From NCBI GenBank assembly GCA_900770335.1, contig CAAGKD010000069.1:1-5825 (forward strand): 5,825 bases of DNA, read 5' to 3'. Below the pieces are notes generated by a model that was not told where the DNA came from, searched no databases, and saw nothing but the letters and a program-made list of their open reading frames with translations. This document shows positions 5,742 through 5,825 of this stretch, in pieces. Source of the DNA: an uncultured Sutterella sp. Lineage in GTDB: Bacteria; Pseudomonadota; Gammaproteobacteria; Burkholderiales; Burkholderiaceae_F. The translations under genes were made by a program, and so were the position numbers. Within the stretch, counting starts at the first letter, position 1; each line of letters starts with the position of its first letter.

Positions 5742-5825
5742 ATGCAAAAGAAAGGAACCGCCCGCGCCGCGCTCGCAGCCGCGCTTGCAGGGGCGCTCGC
5801 ACTCTCGGCGGGCGCATTCGCTCCC
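5742..5825 (+). CDS. Exported protein of unknown function, 3' end outside window
   Basis: Only 28 codons are visible. ATG 5742 follows an AGGAAAGGAAAG purine tract (about 5729-5740) that serves as a strong Shine-Dalgarno site. The peptide begins MQKKGTARAAL and continues with an Ala/Leu-rich hydrophobic core ending SAGAFAP. This is a Sec signal peptide with a likely signal peptidase I cut after AFA. There is no twin-arginine motif. Nothing of the mature protein is seen, so its function cannot be assigned. The neighbourhood suggests a periplasmic flavoprotein reductase, cytochrome or binding protein, but that is only inference. Confidence 0.75.
   Translation, partial: MQKKGTARAALAAALAGALALSAGAFAP

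Noticed and set aside
5693..5825. ATG at 5693 opening a frame to the window edge.
   Set aside because: It reads MERIPAALNP then an Arg-rich stretch typical of an off-frame reading. The frame at 5742 has a strong ribosome-binding site and a clear signal peptide.
1..5825. Search for c-type haem motifs (CxxCH) that would mark a fused cytochrome domain.
   Set aside because: None was seen in the recognised genes; isolated Cys-His pairs (LCHGG, PCHSS) lack the first Cys. A haem domain could still lie outside the window edges.

Overview
The window is very GC-rich, and nearly every third codon position in the recognisable genes is G or C. It carries parts of the flavin-based anaerobic respiration repertoire typical of some gut or anaerobic Proteobacteria: flavocytochrome c/fumarate-reductase-family flavoproteins, a sensor kinase with a PhnD-like periplasmic domain (TtrS type), and a LysR regulator beside a secreted-protein gene. 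A high-GC betaproteobacterium of the Sutterellaceae kind (Burkholderiales) fits best. That assignment rests on gene content and gene style, not on a marker gene.

Layout from left to right. Positions 1-1455 (+) hold a flavoprotein reductase whose 5' end lies outside the window. It converges, with a 23-bp gap, on a minus-strand unit running from 4327 down to 1479. That unit has two overlapping frames. The upstream one (4327-3497) is a signal peptide plus PhnD-like periplasmic sensor domain. The downstream one (3506-1479) begins with the last part of the same periplasmic domain, then a membrane helix and histidine-kinase domains. It then switches abruptly, in frame near 2574, into the C-terminal two thirds of a second flavocytochrome c-type reductase. 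A 265-bp divergent region (4328-4592) with a good sigma70-like promoter separates this unit from a LysR-type regulator (4593-5609, +). A 132-bp region follows, with a LysR-box-like site and a nested hairpin. At the right edge is the signal peptide of an exported protein (5742 onward, +).

Inferred workings: the intact ancestor of the minus-strand unit was probably a TtrS-like sensor kinase next to a flavoprotein reductase, the kinase sensing an extracellular electron acceptor and controlling reductase expression. In this sequence the kinase is interrupted twice. A one-base frameshift near 3520 splits its sensor domain. A junction near 2574 removes its ATP-binding glycine-rich boxes and also the FAD-binding N-terminus of the second reductase. 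This may be a real decayed or rearranged locus, or an assembly artefact; reads across 2574 and 3520 would decide. The LysR gene probably controls the exported-protein gene to its right and perhaps itself.

The most interesting points are the kinase-reductase chimera, the frameshift, the non-canonical active sites of both reductases (both lack the fumarate-site His) and the structured leader before 5742. No RNA genes, CRISPR arrays, insertion sequences or tRNAs were seen.
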